Source: Poecilobothrus nobilitatus
Taxonomy: Eukaryota; Arthropoda; Insecta; Diptera; Dolichopodidae
Reading direction: 5' to 3'
Assembly: GCA_947095535.1 (NCBI GenBank)
Contig: OX352773.1
Coordinates: 261,849,590 to 261,913,589, forward strand
Length of the DNA: 64,000 nucleotides
Part shown: positions 1 to 13,168 of the stretch, one piece after another
Numbering within the stretch: position 1 is the first letter of the stretch
Layout of the letters: every line of letters starts with the position of its first letter
Made by a program: the position numbers and the translations under genes
Notes under the pieces: model-generated
The model's input: the letters and a program-made list of their open reading frames with translations, nothing else
Databases searched by the model: none
What the model was told of the DNA's origin: nothing

Positions 1-650
1 TTCTATTAAGTATTAAATTTTAAATGTTTACGCTTGTTCATACTGTTTAGATTTAAATTAAGAACTATATATATAGACTAGACATTTTTCTAAAAAAAAA
101 AATTATTTATTTGTAAACCGTATTTGTACGAGTTACGACTCAGTTACGATTTAGTTTCTTTTTAATGATTCGATCCATTATATTGATTCGATTCATCCAA
201 TTTTATACTATATATAGGTTTATCTATTCTAAGAGCAAAATATATCTATATACTGTAATATATTTTATTATACATATACATATGTTAACACCTTATTGAA
301 ATATTTGTTTTACTATTCTGGTGAATAAAACGAATCATTTTGAGTACAAATAATTGATTCGATTACTGTTACTTACATTACAAACACATAATATGTATAA
401 AATCATTTTTAGTTCTCTAAAAAGAATGAATTGATGAATACAGCGATTTCGATATTCAATAAATGGGCATCAATAAGTAGTTTGAAATAATTTGAATATT
501 TAGGATAAAGCATAAAATCGCATTAAGAACTTGAAATATCTTTGCTAAGTAAAATTCAGATATGGTTAACCGTAAAAATATGGTTAACAGTAAAGATAAA
601 GATGAGGCTGCAGATTAAGGGAATAACATTTAAATTATTTCAATTAGAGT

Positions 651-1243
651 GAGTTCACATGGGATGCATACATCCAGATGCAAAAATTATTTCGGTTACA
701 TTTCGTGTACTTTTAGGTAAAATTAACGAACATTTTGCATTCATTTACCATTATTTATCAACTCGTACACACGATGTTAAACGGTGACATTTTTATTTTG
801 AAAGTTTTATTTGAAAGTACCTAGTAGGCTAGTATGTGTATATTAGTTTTGACATTTGATGAAAAAAATTTTTATTTACAAAATACAAAATTGTTAAACC
901 AGAGAAAATTGTTATTTTATGTAAGAAAAACTTTTAATTAATATAAACTATACATAATTTATTAATAATACACATATAAAATTAATTAATAGATTCTAAA
1001 GTATATTTTTTATTATATCCATCTTCAAAATATTTCAAAATATTTAACAATTAAAATTTTTGACGTTTGATTTTACGTCTGTATTTGACGTTAAAAGAAA
1101 TTTTCATCTTGTATGCTTGTTATAGAGGATGCAAAAAATTTTGCATCTAAAATGAGCGAAAGGAGGGAGCATGTCATGAATACGATATATATTTTCAACC
1201 AATCAAATACTTGTAGCCGAATGCATGCATCCCATGTGAGCCT
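651..1243. repeat. Putative non-autonomous DNA element with CACATGGGATGCAT termini
   Basis: The left edge reads TTCACATGGGATGCATACAT. The reverse complement of the right edge reads CTCACATGGGATGCATGCAT. Subterminal GATGCAAAA motifs occur at both ends, and the 18-bp palindrome ATGCAAAAAATTTTGCAT lies at 1129-1146. No clear target duplication could be assigned, so the exact borders are uncertain. No coding capacity is seen. Confidence 0.4.
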
Positions 1244-2809
1244 ACCCTTATAGTACAGATATAACAAAGAAATATAAAATTTAAAATACATATATACTTC
1301 GATTTGTGACAATTAGTTAAAATTTGGGTTTTTCAAAATTTATTGTACCTTCTAAGAATGCATATTAATTCTGCTTCGATTTAAATTCGGAAGAAAAAAA
1401 AAAAATGTCATTGTTTTAAATTTTTTCCTAACCTAAATTTGAAAATTTTATTTTAAAAATTTATTTGTTTTGGTTCCATTGCGTTTATGTTTCATTGAAT
1501 ACCAAAAAAAAAAAGACAAACAAAAACTTTTCAAAATAAAAAATTTATATTATGAGTCTTTTTCTTTTACGTTTTACGGTTCCACATTAAAAATTTGTTT
1601 CTCAAAAAAAAATTTTTAAAATTTTCTTTTTTTTTTTTGTTTTATTCATAGCCAATCAATTTCCTAAAATCCTGAGGGTATTGTATTTTTTCTGGATTAG
1701 GGTAAAATGGAATAGGGATCTTGGGAAATATTTTCTGTTCCTATTTTCTTTGAATATTTCAATGGCGGTTAGAATCAATTTTGTGTTTTTGTTCGTTTTT
1801 GCTATTTGAAATTTATTTAAAATGTCTAGATGTCGAGGTTTTCCATTGTTTTTTTTATAATTTTTGTTAACGAAAATATAAGTAATATTAAATAAATAAA
1901 TAGAAAATAAAAAAAGTTCTTTTTTTTCATTGTTTTAAAAGTGGTTAGAAATTGTTATAATAGGGACTGAATTAGAGAAAATAAAAATTCTAGTTGAAAT
2001 CTATATGAGTATATTTTGAGAATTTTTATTTATTTTCAATTTTGTTATTTTGGAAAATATTCACTTATTTGGTTTTTGTATATAATGGAATTTATAAAAT
2101 TTCAGTGTTTTTTTACTGGATTTGTCAAGTTAGATTAAAAAAAAAAATTAAATATTTTAAAAGTCAAAATAACAGCTTTAAAATTACAATTACAGTTTAA
2201 TTTGAATTTTTACTTTTTTTTTTCCTCAAAAGTTTAAGAATATTTGATTTTATTGTTGTGATTTGGAGTTTTATGGTAATGGTATATAATATAACTTATA
2301 TATTTGTCTTTTTATGACAATTATTCAGTTATTTCATATAATATCTTTGTAGTTAGTGAGATATATATCGATATTTTAATGATGGTTAAGAAGTTTAATT
2401 TTCAATTACTTTACGTATCAATTACAAAAAAAAACAAAAAGTACTTCAAGTACTTTTGTATTCAGATTTAATTTATAACTCTCGTATACAACTTTGAAGC
2501 TATGTACAATTTTAAATAATATAAAGTTATAATATTTTTTTATTTATTTTATTTAATTTTATTCTATCAATTCCATTAATTTAATTATCTTTCATCAAAT
2601 CTAAAATTTTTTTTCTTACTCTAAAGTTTTTATATTGTGTAATCACATTTTAAATCTATTAGATTTGCTTACGAGGGTATAGATGAGGATGATAATTTGC
2701 AAAAAATATTACACTTTAAGGCTATATAGAGATTGGTAATTTTATTGGGTTAGCAAAACTAAATCATTAACTTGCATGTGATTTATGGAAAAAGATTTTT
2801 TTTTATGAG
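1244..2809. other. AT-rich non-coding DNA, nothing identified
   Basis: Long poly(A)/poly(T) runs and simple AT sequence. A 22-bp near-palindrome around AAAAAGTACTTCAAGTACTTTT lies at about 2435. No gene, RNA or repeat family is recognised. Bases 1-650 are the same. Confidence 0.6.
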
Positions 2810-3085
2810 GGACGGTGAAAAAAATCCAAAGTCACTCCAAGTTACTGCTTGTTCCTCTAAGTAAGTTCCTCTGTGTAGTGTTGTACTTTAACCAACCAAA
2901 ACCATTTCCTTTATTAAAATAAAACTTTAAAATGAGATAGTGACATAATGTATAGTTTGGTTTGATGATAAGGATGTGGGAAAAACGGTTGGGAATTAGG
3001 ATTTGACATAATTTGGAATATGAAGAATGAAGGAGAAAATTTGGGGAGTTATATTGAAGAAAGACGTTAAGCTTTTTCTTAAATT
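2810..3085 (+). repeat. Dispersed repeat family R, copy 1
   Basis: This roughly 270-bp segment recurs, diverged, near 37.1, 45.2 and 47.6 kb. Landmarks shared between copies are AAGTCACTC, AGTGTTGTACTTTAAC, AAAACCA, ATACAGTTTGG (here ATAGTTTGG), GATAAGGATGTGGG and ATGAAGGAGAAAATTT. No reading frame, poly(A) tail or terminal repeat was recognised, so the class is unknown. Confidence 0.55.
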
Positions 3086-3182
3086 AGATCGTTAGATCAT
3101 ATACACATATGTATGAATTTCCAATTTTTACATGAACACATGTTATGGTATAAGGTTAAATGAACACATGTTATGGTGTAAG

Positions 3183-3257
3183 GCACAATTACACTGTCGA
3201 ACTGTCAAGATGGTTCCACTGTCGAACCATCTTGACAGTTCGACAGTGTAATTGTGC
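3183..3257. repeat. Perfect 34-bp inverted repeat with 7-nt loop
   Basis: The arms 3183-3216 and 3224-3257 are exact reverse complements; they begin GCACAATTACACTGTCGAAC and end with its complement. The loop is CACTGTC, itself a copy of part of the arm. Just upstream, ATGAACACATGTTATGGT is directly repeated (3132 and 3160). If transcribed, the segment would fold into a long perfect hairpin. It could be a recent template-switch product, a tiny MITE or a small-RNA source; the sequence alone does not decide. Confidence 0.85.
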
Positions 3258-4005
3258 GGTTATCTTTTTCACTCCTTATTTTATGTTGGAAAATTTTGAG
3301 TGATGGCCTTAATTTTTAAATTACCATATCTTATTGCTAAAGATTAACGGAAAGTTCATATTATTTGAACACCATATTTACGTTTGCAAATGCTCTTCTG
3401 CTTAAAAGTAACTTAATAAAAAAACTGAACTGAACTTTTAAATTTTTTTTATATGTCAATTTTTATTGCTTTGAAGAATTATATTTTGGCAAGTTTAATT
3501 AATACAGAACATAAAATATTTTTTCAATAACACATTTTAATTGTATAAATCTTATAAATATCGTAATTTATAATATTTATATCTACTATATATACACGTA
3601 TCATTATATTTGTCTACTTATTCTAAAGGAAACTTAAATAAAAAATCGATTAATCAAAATCAAAAAAACAATTTTCAATTAATCTCATATTTTTTTTAAA
3701 AATACTTAAAAATTTTATAGAAAAAAATATTTTTTTTTTTTGATATATAATTTAATGTATTTGTTAATAAGTTCTTATTATTTAAAAGAATATTACTTTT
3801 TTTTGTTTTCTAATTATTTAAAAAAATTTAAATACATAGAAATATTATTTACTTTGATATAATATATAAGTTTATCTTTCGTTGTACATTATATACCAAA
3901 TTTGACCAGTTAAAATACCAATTTATCATTTGTGTACCAATTAGCACATTAATACTAAATGCATTGCTTCATTACATTTATTCCGGACTCATACTCGCAT
4001 ATTTT

Positions 4006-4789
4006 TATACCCGTATGAACTATGTTCAAGGTTATATTGAATTATAATAAATTTGCCATTACGTTTGTGACACCTTAAAGGAGCCGAGCTAGATATAGTG
4101 TCAAAGGTATGGATCGGCTCAGAATCGAATTCTGAGTCGATTTAGCCATGTACGTCCGTCCGTCTGTCCGTCCGCACGATAACTCAAAAAATAAAAGAGC
4201 TAGGAGGCTGAAATTTTTTTTACGTCACTTTTGCAAAATTGTTAGTTTTGCTATTTAACTCCAACATTTTCGGCCGACGGGTTCAAGTAGCTGCCATACA
4301 ACTTCTTTCTTTAAATGGAAATAACCCAGTGTCTATTCAATCTACGTATCTGAAATTTTGCGAATGATGATCCAGTTTTATGGCAATAACTTTTGTAAAA
4401 TTTGGTTGTGATGATATGACAGGTTCGGGTAGTTGCCATACAACTTCTCTTTTTAAATGAAAATAACTCAGTGTCTATTGAATCTAGCTATCTGAAATTT
4501 AGTGAAAAAGTGTCGAGTTGCATGCCAAAAACTTTTGTAAAATTTGAATGGTCTAAAGCAGCCGGTTCAGGCTTTTTGCATTTCTTGGAACTTAATAAAG
4601 CTAGGCGCAATAGATTCGGGTAGCTGTCATACAACTTCACAATTTACATAAATATATCTCTGTAGTTCGGTACTAGAACATCTGAATGTTTTTAAAAGAT
4701 GATCAACTTTTATAGAAATAGGATATATTAGGTTCATAAGGGTATCCCAGAGTTGACACAGTCTACTCTACTGCACTCTTCCTCGTTTA
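4006..4789 (-). repeat. Repeat family A, copy 1 (inverted), (CGGA)n-bearing, 142-bp internal units
   Basis: Read on the minus strand, the element begins ACGAGGAAGAGTGCAGT. It then has three internal blocks with GTTGTATGGCAGCTAC-type landmarks (plus-strand starts 4282, 4424 and 4615; the first two are exactly 142 bases apart), a (CGGA)n tract (4147-4174) and a CGGGTATAA terminus. The same order is seen in the 46.3 and 60.4 kb copies. It is non-coding. From memory it resembles fly mini-me/Helitron-like repeats with GTCY microsatellites; the class is inferred. Confidence 0.6.
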
Positions 4790-5520
4790 TATGGAAATTT
4801 GAATTTTCTCAATTTTCAAACACGAAATTGATTTAACTTTAACTTTTGAGTTCAAAACTATTTTTTTTTGCTGTAATTTTTAATTTTTTTGACATTTCTC
4901 GCATTAAAAAACCAATTATTAGACGACAGAAAGAGCGGAGTAATATTTTTTCCTGTCTAAATTATTTTTTGTTCGGAACAGAATATTCTCAAGCAATGAA
5001 TGGTTAGCGTTAGAATTCTCTTTTAAAAAAATAGTTCGGAACAAATGTACTGAAACAGTGAATCGAGCATAAGTACGAATACAAAAAAGTAGAAAAGGCA
5101 CTGCTACACAATCACTATAGGTTACTACAAAATTAAATATATAAAAGAAACGAAGAAGTAGATTGTGGTAAAATTAATGTTAGATTTATATGTAATTCAC
5201 AAGACAAGAACGCCGATATAAATAAGAACAAACAATAGGTTTAACGTACTTACAAATCTTTAACAAAAAAAAAAAAAACGAGGTTACAAACAATAATTAC
5301 AAACCACCTGATCTTCTCGTACATCCCCTAAAATATTAAGAATACAAATTTATACTAAATATTATTATAGTTAAAAATACAAACAGAGAAATATGGCTGG
5401 AGTTATTTTAAAAGATATAAATTTAAGAGTTTAAAAAGATATTTAAATGCATTTGAGTTTAAAAAGATACAAATTTATACTTTCTCTCTCTAGTTCTGAC
5501 ATAAGACAATTGGTTGATTA

Positions 5521-5803
5521 TTATTACTAGTCGAAATAAGAACATTGGTTGGTTTTATTATGGCTCATTGTCTTATTAATACATATGCTAGAAGAATAGG
5601 TATGCATCTAGATCATAATTGTCGATTTTGCAGAGGAATAAATGATATAGAGAGTGTGGAGCACTTTCTCTGCAATATCTCAATACTTTCTATTTTCAAA
5701 ATTTAAAGCAACTCTCTGAGATGAATCTGAGAGATTTTCATATCTAAAGAAAAGGCATAAACTTAACAGAATCTCTTGTTGAATTATTCAAAAAAAAAAA
5801 AAA
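5521..5803 (+). pseudogene. LINE (non-LTR retrotransposon) ORF2 C-terminal relic
   Basis: 5521-5691 translates without a stop and carries the segment GFIMAHCLINTYARRIG followed by CRFCRGINDIESVEHFLC. This Cys/His pattern after a GH-L--H-hydrophobic lead is the tail found downstream of the RNase H domain in I/R1/LOA-type LINEs. Frame is lost after 5691. A short AT-rich 3' tail leads to a poly(A) run ending near 5803, as expected for a 5'-truncated LINE insertion. The rest of the element is absent. Confidence 0.65.
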
Positions 5804-8800
5804 AATATTAAAATATTAAATATTGAAAAATATAATTTATTACTTCTTAAAGAGTTTTTGAAATAACCAACGTAACATTGAGTAAAGCAAAAGCAGAAAT
5901 TATGATTATTATTTTTCTCAATCTTAGGTTAGTTTGTTTTTAACTGGTCATCTTGGTCAAAAACTATTTGTCATAAATCAGCTGTATTATTATTCTTTAT
6001 AGGTGGTAATTTTATGCTTCCAAAATATTAAAATAATTTGATCGGAAAGAAGATTATTCGTATCAGTTAGACTAAATTAATTTAAATTTAATTATTTTGT
6101 TTTTTTTTTTTTTATTTTTTAATTTATATAAATAAGATTACGAGTACGAAAACCAGATAAGATAATAAAAATAAAATGATAATAAGTACGTACGAATATG
6201 TAGATAAGATACTTCTTTTTATTATTAAAAAATAATAACTGCCTTTAATAATCAATTCTTCATAAATAAATAAAGAACACATTTTTCTTGAATATTGAGT
6301 TTTTCTTGAATATCATACTAAGTAGATAAAGAAAAACTTAATAATCTTCATAATCTATTAATTTTACGGTGCTCTGAAATAATGCCCCATAAAAAAGGCC
6401 GAAACGCGATAATGAATGCCAAATCACAATTTTTTAAATTGATTTTTATTGTCGCTTCGAAGGACAAATAAAGCCGAGTTGACCTTATTTCCTTTTTTCA
6501 AATACTATGTTTTTTTTTCATTATTTTCATAATCTATTCAAAACAATGAGTGTTCCGTCTATTCTCATTAGAGTTTCTAGTGTTGTTTTTTGGAAGTTGT
6601 TAAAAATATTTATGTTGTCTACGAATATCGGGTAGAGCCATATGTATATTTTCTATTTCTCTTTATGCAAAAGGTTTAAGTAAAACAAATTACATAGTAA
6701 AGCCGAAACTTTTTATGGTAAATTTTCTGGAAAAAAAGGATAAAGTATGTCTTCTTTTTCTGAAATTCTTAAAATAATTAAAAAAGGGATAATTATAAAT
6801 TTCCCGTTGTTTATATATGCATATGTAAGAAAGATAATTAGAATGAATTTTATGACTGGGTGAAAAATTGAGATCATAGACTTTTCCAGAATATCTATAT
6901 ACAATAATGGTAGATTCTGACCATAACAGGTATTATAATAAAATAATAATAAAAATCATCCAGCTTTGACAAAGTGTATTAAAATAATTTGTTATTATGG
7001 GGATTGTTATTACATTAGACACATTTATTTCTGATAAAAATAAAGTTCGATTTTAATTCTTTTGTGTTTTCGGACTTTAAATTCCTTTTAAAAACAGCAA
7101 TAAGGCCGAATTTCAGAAAATTGAGAAGGAATTAAAAGCGATTCGGCTCTATTTCTTGGAGCATTGCTTTTTAAAACTAATTTTACGTTTACCCCATTTA
7201 TGTAGAACGTCACTATGTGTAGCCTCCGATCATTTTGCTCTTAATTTAGAAACAACCGTAGATTTAAAGTAATGGTAATAAAATAAAAGAATATTGTCTT
7301 AAAAAGGTTTTTAAGGAAAAATGAATGATTGAATATAAAATATATGTATGATATAAATGCTATATAATATGATTTAAAACATTGAATATGATTACATTTA
7401 ATCTATGTTGTATAGGTACTGTGTATAATTTAAAAACTATTTTTGTTTTTTTTTCAGTCTATTTACCATTAAAAAAATTATTTACAATACATTAAATTAA
7501 TAATATAAGTATGTATATAAAATTTTCTGTTGTTATATTTTTAATAAGTAAACTTTGATTTAATATTTTGGACAAAATTTGAAAGTAAATATTATATTAT
7601 TTGTATTGAATATTTTTATTTATCTTTAAATAACTTTAAAGTTAAACAAGTTAAAAATTCAATTAAATTTTTATTATTTCAATAAGAAACTAAAAGACTA
7701 TAGGTATAATGAAATTTTAAAGAAAGAACAAAATTTTTATTTTCTTTTGTAGATATTTCTTGGAATTTTAAAAGTATTTATTGAGTATTTAGTGTCGAAA
7801 TTAAAGTTTCATATTATATTTAACTAAGATTTACATTAAATTGTTGTTGGTTTTTAATCAGATCGTATATCTTCTTTGATCTGCTCAATGCGTTTGACAT
7901 ATTATAAAAGTTGGATATAGCAAAACCTTGCCATATATAATTAAAATTATAGTATAAGGCTTTAAAGCAAGGCAGGAATATTATTTTCCAGATCAAATTA
8001 GATTATGTTCCAATGTAACGTCAGAGAGATTTGTGAAGTGCTAATTTCAACATAGTAAGATACATTCTATATACGGATACAAGATTTCCATTCATTCCAA
8101 AATGGTTTAAAACTGTACGCGAACTGTGAAAGTGTAGAACATGATTTTATCAAATTTGTCCTACTCTGTCAGAAATATTCCATTTTATAATTCACAAAAA
8201 ATAAAAAATAAAAAATTATTGGTTGGATTCGTAGTTACACCGTCGACTTTCTCTTAATATAATATTTGCCTCGTTTCCTTCAGCTAAACCTACAAATTTT
8301 GTATTAAGGAACCAGTTCCTATAGTGTTTAGCTATAGCGTGTAAACAAAAAGAGCCAGAAAGGCATAATATTTATTTCAATGAGTAGCGGTCGGTAAAAA
8401 GGAAAAAACACCTTACTATCTATATATGTAGGTATAAGAGTTGGGTCACAAAATCAAGGTTTCAGCATTTTTGGTAATTTAATCGTTGTTTGTACAAGTA
8501 TATAAATTAACTTTTTGCGTATAAATGAATATATTTTTAAGATTTTTTCAAAACATCCAATTTTATTAAATTAAATATTTGTGAATAGCCCTTTTTTCTT
8601 AAACGTCTTTTGATGTAAGAGTTTTGTGCAATATGTATTTTGATAAAGTATAAAAGATAACCTATTAATATTCAAATGGTTATAATTGATGTACTATATT
8701 GATTCATTTACGTACTATTGACTTTTATAATCCGGAAAAAAACTACATAGTAAAAATTTAATAAATCTCAAAAAAAAACATTTATTGTTAATTATTTAAA

Positions 8801-10239
8801 ACTAAATTATGGAATATTCTTTTTATCTCCTGTAGCTGTCAACTGTCAAAAGACGTTTGGTTAAGCGATTTTTAAGGATTGGGAATCTTTATGTTTTGTT
8901 AATTTTTGAAGGTTTAAGTTGTTTAAAAGTTAAAACTTGTGATGTTTGGTCAATTTGAAAAATTTTTTGTCAATACAATATACCTAAAACACTAAAACGT
9001 GAGAATATTTTTTGAATATAAATAAAACTGTATAGAACTGTTGATTTTCATAAATTATACCATATATCAATTAAATTATAACAAAATGTTACGTAAAATA
9101 AGCATGTAATTAAGATTAAGAATAGGAATAAAAATATGTTAATTTTATACAATGATATACAAACGTACTTTGATAAATGTACTTTTATTTAAACATGTAA
9201 TTTTAATCTGTATATAGGTATATCATATCGAATATATAATAATAAGTAATTATGTATATTATGTATGTGTACAAAAGAGACAACATACTTTTTACATTGT
9301 AATCCCTTCTTTTATATCATATCATTCTTTTTTTTTTCACGTGTTCATTAAAATTTTCAATATTTATTCGAAAGATAAAATTATGTAAAATACAAAAAAA
9401 AAAAACTTTATCTTTATTTCTTTTTTTTAAATTTTAAACTCAACTCTGTTTTTTTTTTTTTAAGTTTAGTTGAAATGAACTCTGTTTATTTTTTTTTTTT
9501 TTTAGAAAATTTTCTATGTTTTGAATTGCGTTTTATTACAAAGTCTTGAAGTTGAATTTTAATCCGATAATTTAACATGTGCTTTCACCGAGAAGAACAT
9601 AATATTAAAATATGTATTAATAAAAAATTAAAAGAAAAACAATTTATGATTTAAGAAAATGTTAAAAATAGAAAAAAAAAAAAACAAAAATTGTTTTTTC
9701 ATGGGAGTGTTGAAAAGTGTCAAAACAGGATGTTAAGTAGAAAAAAATAATTTTAAATTCGTTAAGTTGATTTTTATTTTTTTTAAGGATTATTAGAAAA
9801 GTTTTTCCTATAATTTTCTTTTTTGCTTTTTTTTTTTCTAAAGTTTATTTACATAATACTTATATGTATATATATATATAGAAAAAAAATTTCCATGTGG
9901 AATATTATTTATTGTTATAAATTATATTATAATAAAAGTTATTATAATAATAAAAAAAATTAAAATGTACTAAAAAAGTACTAGAGATGGTAAATATGTA
10001 TAAAGTTTTTCATATATGTATATGTATGTATATATTGAAGATGTTTTCTTTTATAATAATAAATATAAGTAAATTCAAATTTTTTTTTTGTTTTGAAAAT
10101 AATTTATATTTTGACTGTACAAAAATTTTAAGAAAATTGTGTTTATTTTTGTTATGTCAAATAAATTTTTTGCATGTGAATCAAAAAATTAATAAATAAT
10201 AAAAAAACAAGGTAGAATTTAAATCAAAGTATTTTAAAA
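5804..10239. other. AT-rich non-coding DNA, nothing identified
   Basis: The longest stretch without a recognised repeat in the first half of the window. There are slightly GC-richer patches near 6370-6480, 7080-7160 and 8220-8400, but no frame or known motif. Two patches share CCGAATC/GGCCGAA words (6398 and 7110) without a clear element structure. Confidence 0.55.
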
Positions 10240-11011
10240 ACGCACATTTTTCAAAAGACAATGAAAACAGTTTAGAATTATGATTAGCACTAAAGTTTTC
10301 TTCGATTTTTATATATGTATGTATGAAACATTGTAAAAAATCTAGAGATATTTTCTTCAGTTTTAAGGAAACACTTTATAATTAAGAAAATCTGTTAACA
10401 TAGATGTAAAACTATAATGTTGTAGTGTTAATATTTATGTTTTATTTTGAAAAAATTTCTACTGGTACAATTTTTATAAAACTATATTGTCTAAAAATAA
10501 CAAAATTAAAATTTTTTAGCTCTAATTGCTCTGAAGTTCTGGATAGTACAAAAGAAAATTTCTGAGATAACTTATAATAATTCCAAAAAATCTTTCTTCT
10601 CTTAAAATTCTCTCAGCGTTCTATCTGAAAGCATAGCAGAAATATGAAGGAAGCAAAATCTTTTAAAATTTTGTTTTCACATACCGGTAAATTTAAATAC
10701 TAAATTTACAACAAAAATGTATAACTTTGATATTTATTTATAAAGGTAAAAAAAGGTCCTGTTGTATAACGTATTTAGATAAAGAAAATGTTAAGTAAAA
10801 CTTGAGATATATATAAATTTAAAATGGACTTTTTCATAGTTTAATGGACTGTAGCTCCATAATAGATGGACATTAAATTTTTATGAGACTTATCCATGGT
10901 TAATGGTTATCCATTGCTTTATCTTTAACATTATAGAAGTTTTGTAAACAGATAGACAGATAGAACGGACGAATGGACAAAGTGAAACTAATAAGCAAAT
11001 TTGATTTGCCT
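10240..11011 (+). repeat. Repeat family B, copy 1
   Basis: The left end CGCACATTTTTCAAAA leads into AAACAGTTTAGAATTATGAT. The interior holds AATTCTCTCAGCGTTCTAT, CATACCGGTAAATTTAAATA, AAACTTGAGATATAT, GACTGTAGCTCC and GAAGTTTTGTAAACAGA. The right side has a decayed GGAC/GGACG tract (about 10955-10980) and the short hairpin GCAAATTTGATTTGC. The same order is seen at 35.5, 41.9 and 62.6 kb. No coding capacity is seen. Confidence 0.6.
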
Positions 11012-13168
11012 AAAAATGAGGAAATTTTTTTTTGTATATTTTTATGTTTATTAACAGAAGTAAATATATATATATAGTAAGTATATAAGTAAAATTGTAA
11101 AAGTTATTTTAGATTTCTTAATTGTTTTATAAATAATATAATAATTACTATTTGGAATGCTAAATAGCATTGCAAGAGTAAATAGAAAATTCGTTTTTAA
11201 AATATTGATGAAGATCTAAAGTTTTAGATCTCTCTGAATTTGAAAATATACCATTTTGTTTAAAAATGTTTAAACATTATATGTATTACTTATTTGGAAA
11301 TGAAATAGTTGCAGTTCATTTTGACCCATAACTGATTGAATTTGGGTTTAGGTTGGTCTTCAAAAAATTATTACTGTTTAAATAGAACATTTATTGGAAG
11401 TTATTTCTACCTTTCATTTATCGTTCTAAGTAACAAAAATCCTAATAAAAGTCATAAAAAAAATCGTCTGAAAATATGGAAAAGTTAAGGAGAATACACA
11501 GCTAGATCTATATATCTTTTTTAATTCTAAGAAGTTGTGGTTGAATTTATAAGTTGTTTTCTTATATTTAGGTAAAAAAATATTAGTTATAAGAAAAACA
11601 ATAAAAACAAATTTAAATTTTAATTTAAAAAGGATCTTAAGGAGTATAAGTATCATTATATATAAATTATTGTTTAATATTTTAGTTTAGTAAATTAAGT
11701 ATTATTTTTTTCTATTATGAGTTTTTTTTTTCTATTATTAGTTTTTACTTTTATAGATCCTTTAAAAAATTTTTATAATTAGTGATAAGTGTTCAACTTA
11801 AATTTTCATATATATACAAAATAATACTATATATGGAACTTAGTATATTTACTATACCCTATCTTTTGTATCTCTTATTGTATTTCTGTTTTCTGTTATA
11901 GAAAATATAAAGTTATTTGTTAATTGCTAACAATCCACATATAAATTATCACTCCAAAATCAATTTAATTTTATCAATTTAATTCCATAGAATGTGTCAG
12001 TTGTTTTTATCTCTATTAATTCTTTTTGGCCTGAGAGTATGTTAAAATTTCTTCTTAGCCAAATTTTGTTTAAGCTTTAAAAAGAAGTAAATTTCAATGC
12101 TAGCCATTAACTCAAATCTTATAATAAATCTTTATGAAATTGTGTTACACGATTTGTTATTAAATTTGCGACTTATTCAAATTTTATTGTAGCGTTTTTT
12201 CACAGATCCATTTTGTTAACGGATCTGACTGTATCAATTAAACCGTTGCGAGACGTCAGTATGTTTTTAATATTTATTAATTAGAGTCTTCACAAACGTT
12301 CTCTTAATTAACATATAAGTCTTACTGTGGCTTACTGTGCTAAAATAAAATTAAAAGTTCAATAGCTCAAGCTAAAATTTGATGACAAATATTGGTGATA
12401 CGTATCATAAGTCTAACATGATATGGGTATTAGATTTTTTTTAAAATATTGAATAACATAATCAGTTTTTAAAGTATATTTGACACTTTTAATAATTTTT
12501 TATCATTTGCCGGATTTTTGCAAAATTTCTTTTAATATAGGATGTAATTAAATTGGGTTTGGTTTAATTTAATACGAATAACGAAGATTTCAGAACGATA
12601 AGCTGTCCTAAGCTGTATAAATTTGAAAATAAGATTTTTATCAATTCAACAGATATTCTATGAATTTCGAATATTTTTAGAATAATCCAAACAGTATTCT
12701 TTGTTTGCATTCACTTACTTGATCTCAGTCTTTCCAAAATCAAATTTGTTCTTCATTTTCATCAAAATTCTATGAACATAATAAATTGTTTGAAGAAGAT
12801 ATTTTTATTTACCCTAAAGTAATATTCTTCTAAATGTTTTTAAAAATAAAAAAATTGTTTAAATTTTCAAATAATTTTTTATTATTTATTTTTATTTGTT
12901 CCATAAACATTTTAGAATTAAAATTCCAAAGAAATTATAAAATACTTCTGGTTCCAACTCTTCTTTATACTTAGCGTCAATAGATAGATTGTTTTAATTA
13001 TTGTTTAGCCTTAAGAGATTAACTGGAAATCATCAATCGTTTTCAATTACAGTTGATTTAAACTTTTAAAGTATAATAAGGTTTTCTTCAGAGTGGATTT
13101 TGATTTTAACTGGAATATAAAAATCGAATAATGTTTTTTTTTAACTTTTTCTAAAATCAATTTTTATA
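11012..13168. other. AT-rich non-coding DNA, nothing identified
   Basis: Simple AT-rich sequence with short open stretches of low-complexity composition only. The stretch 13600-14407 between the MITE and the family A relic is the same. Confidence 0.6.

Noticed and set aside
4147..4174. CRISPR-like short direct repeats (GTCCGTCCGTC)
   Set aside because: These are tetranucleotide microsatellites inside a eukaryotic dispersed repeat, with no spacers and no cas genes.
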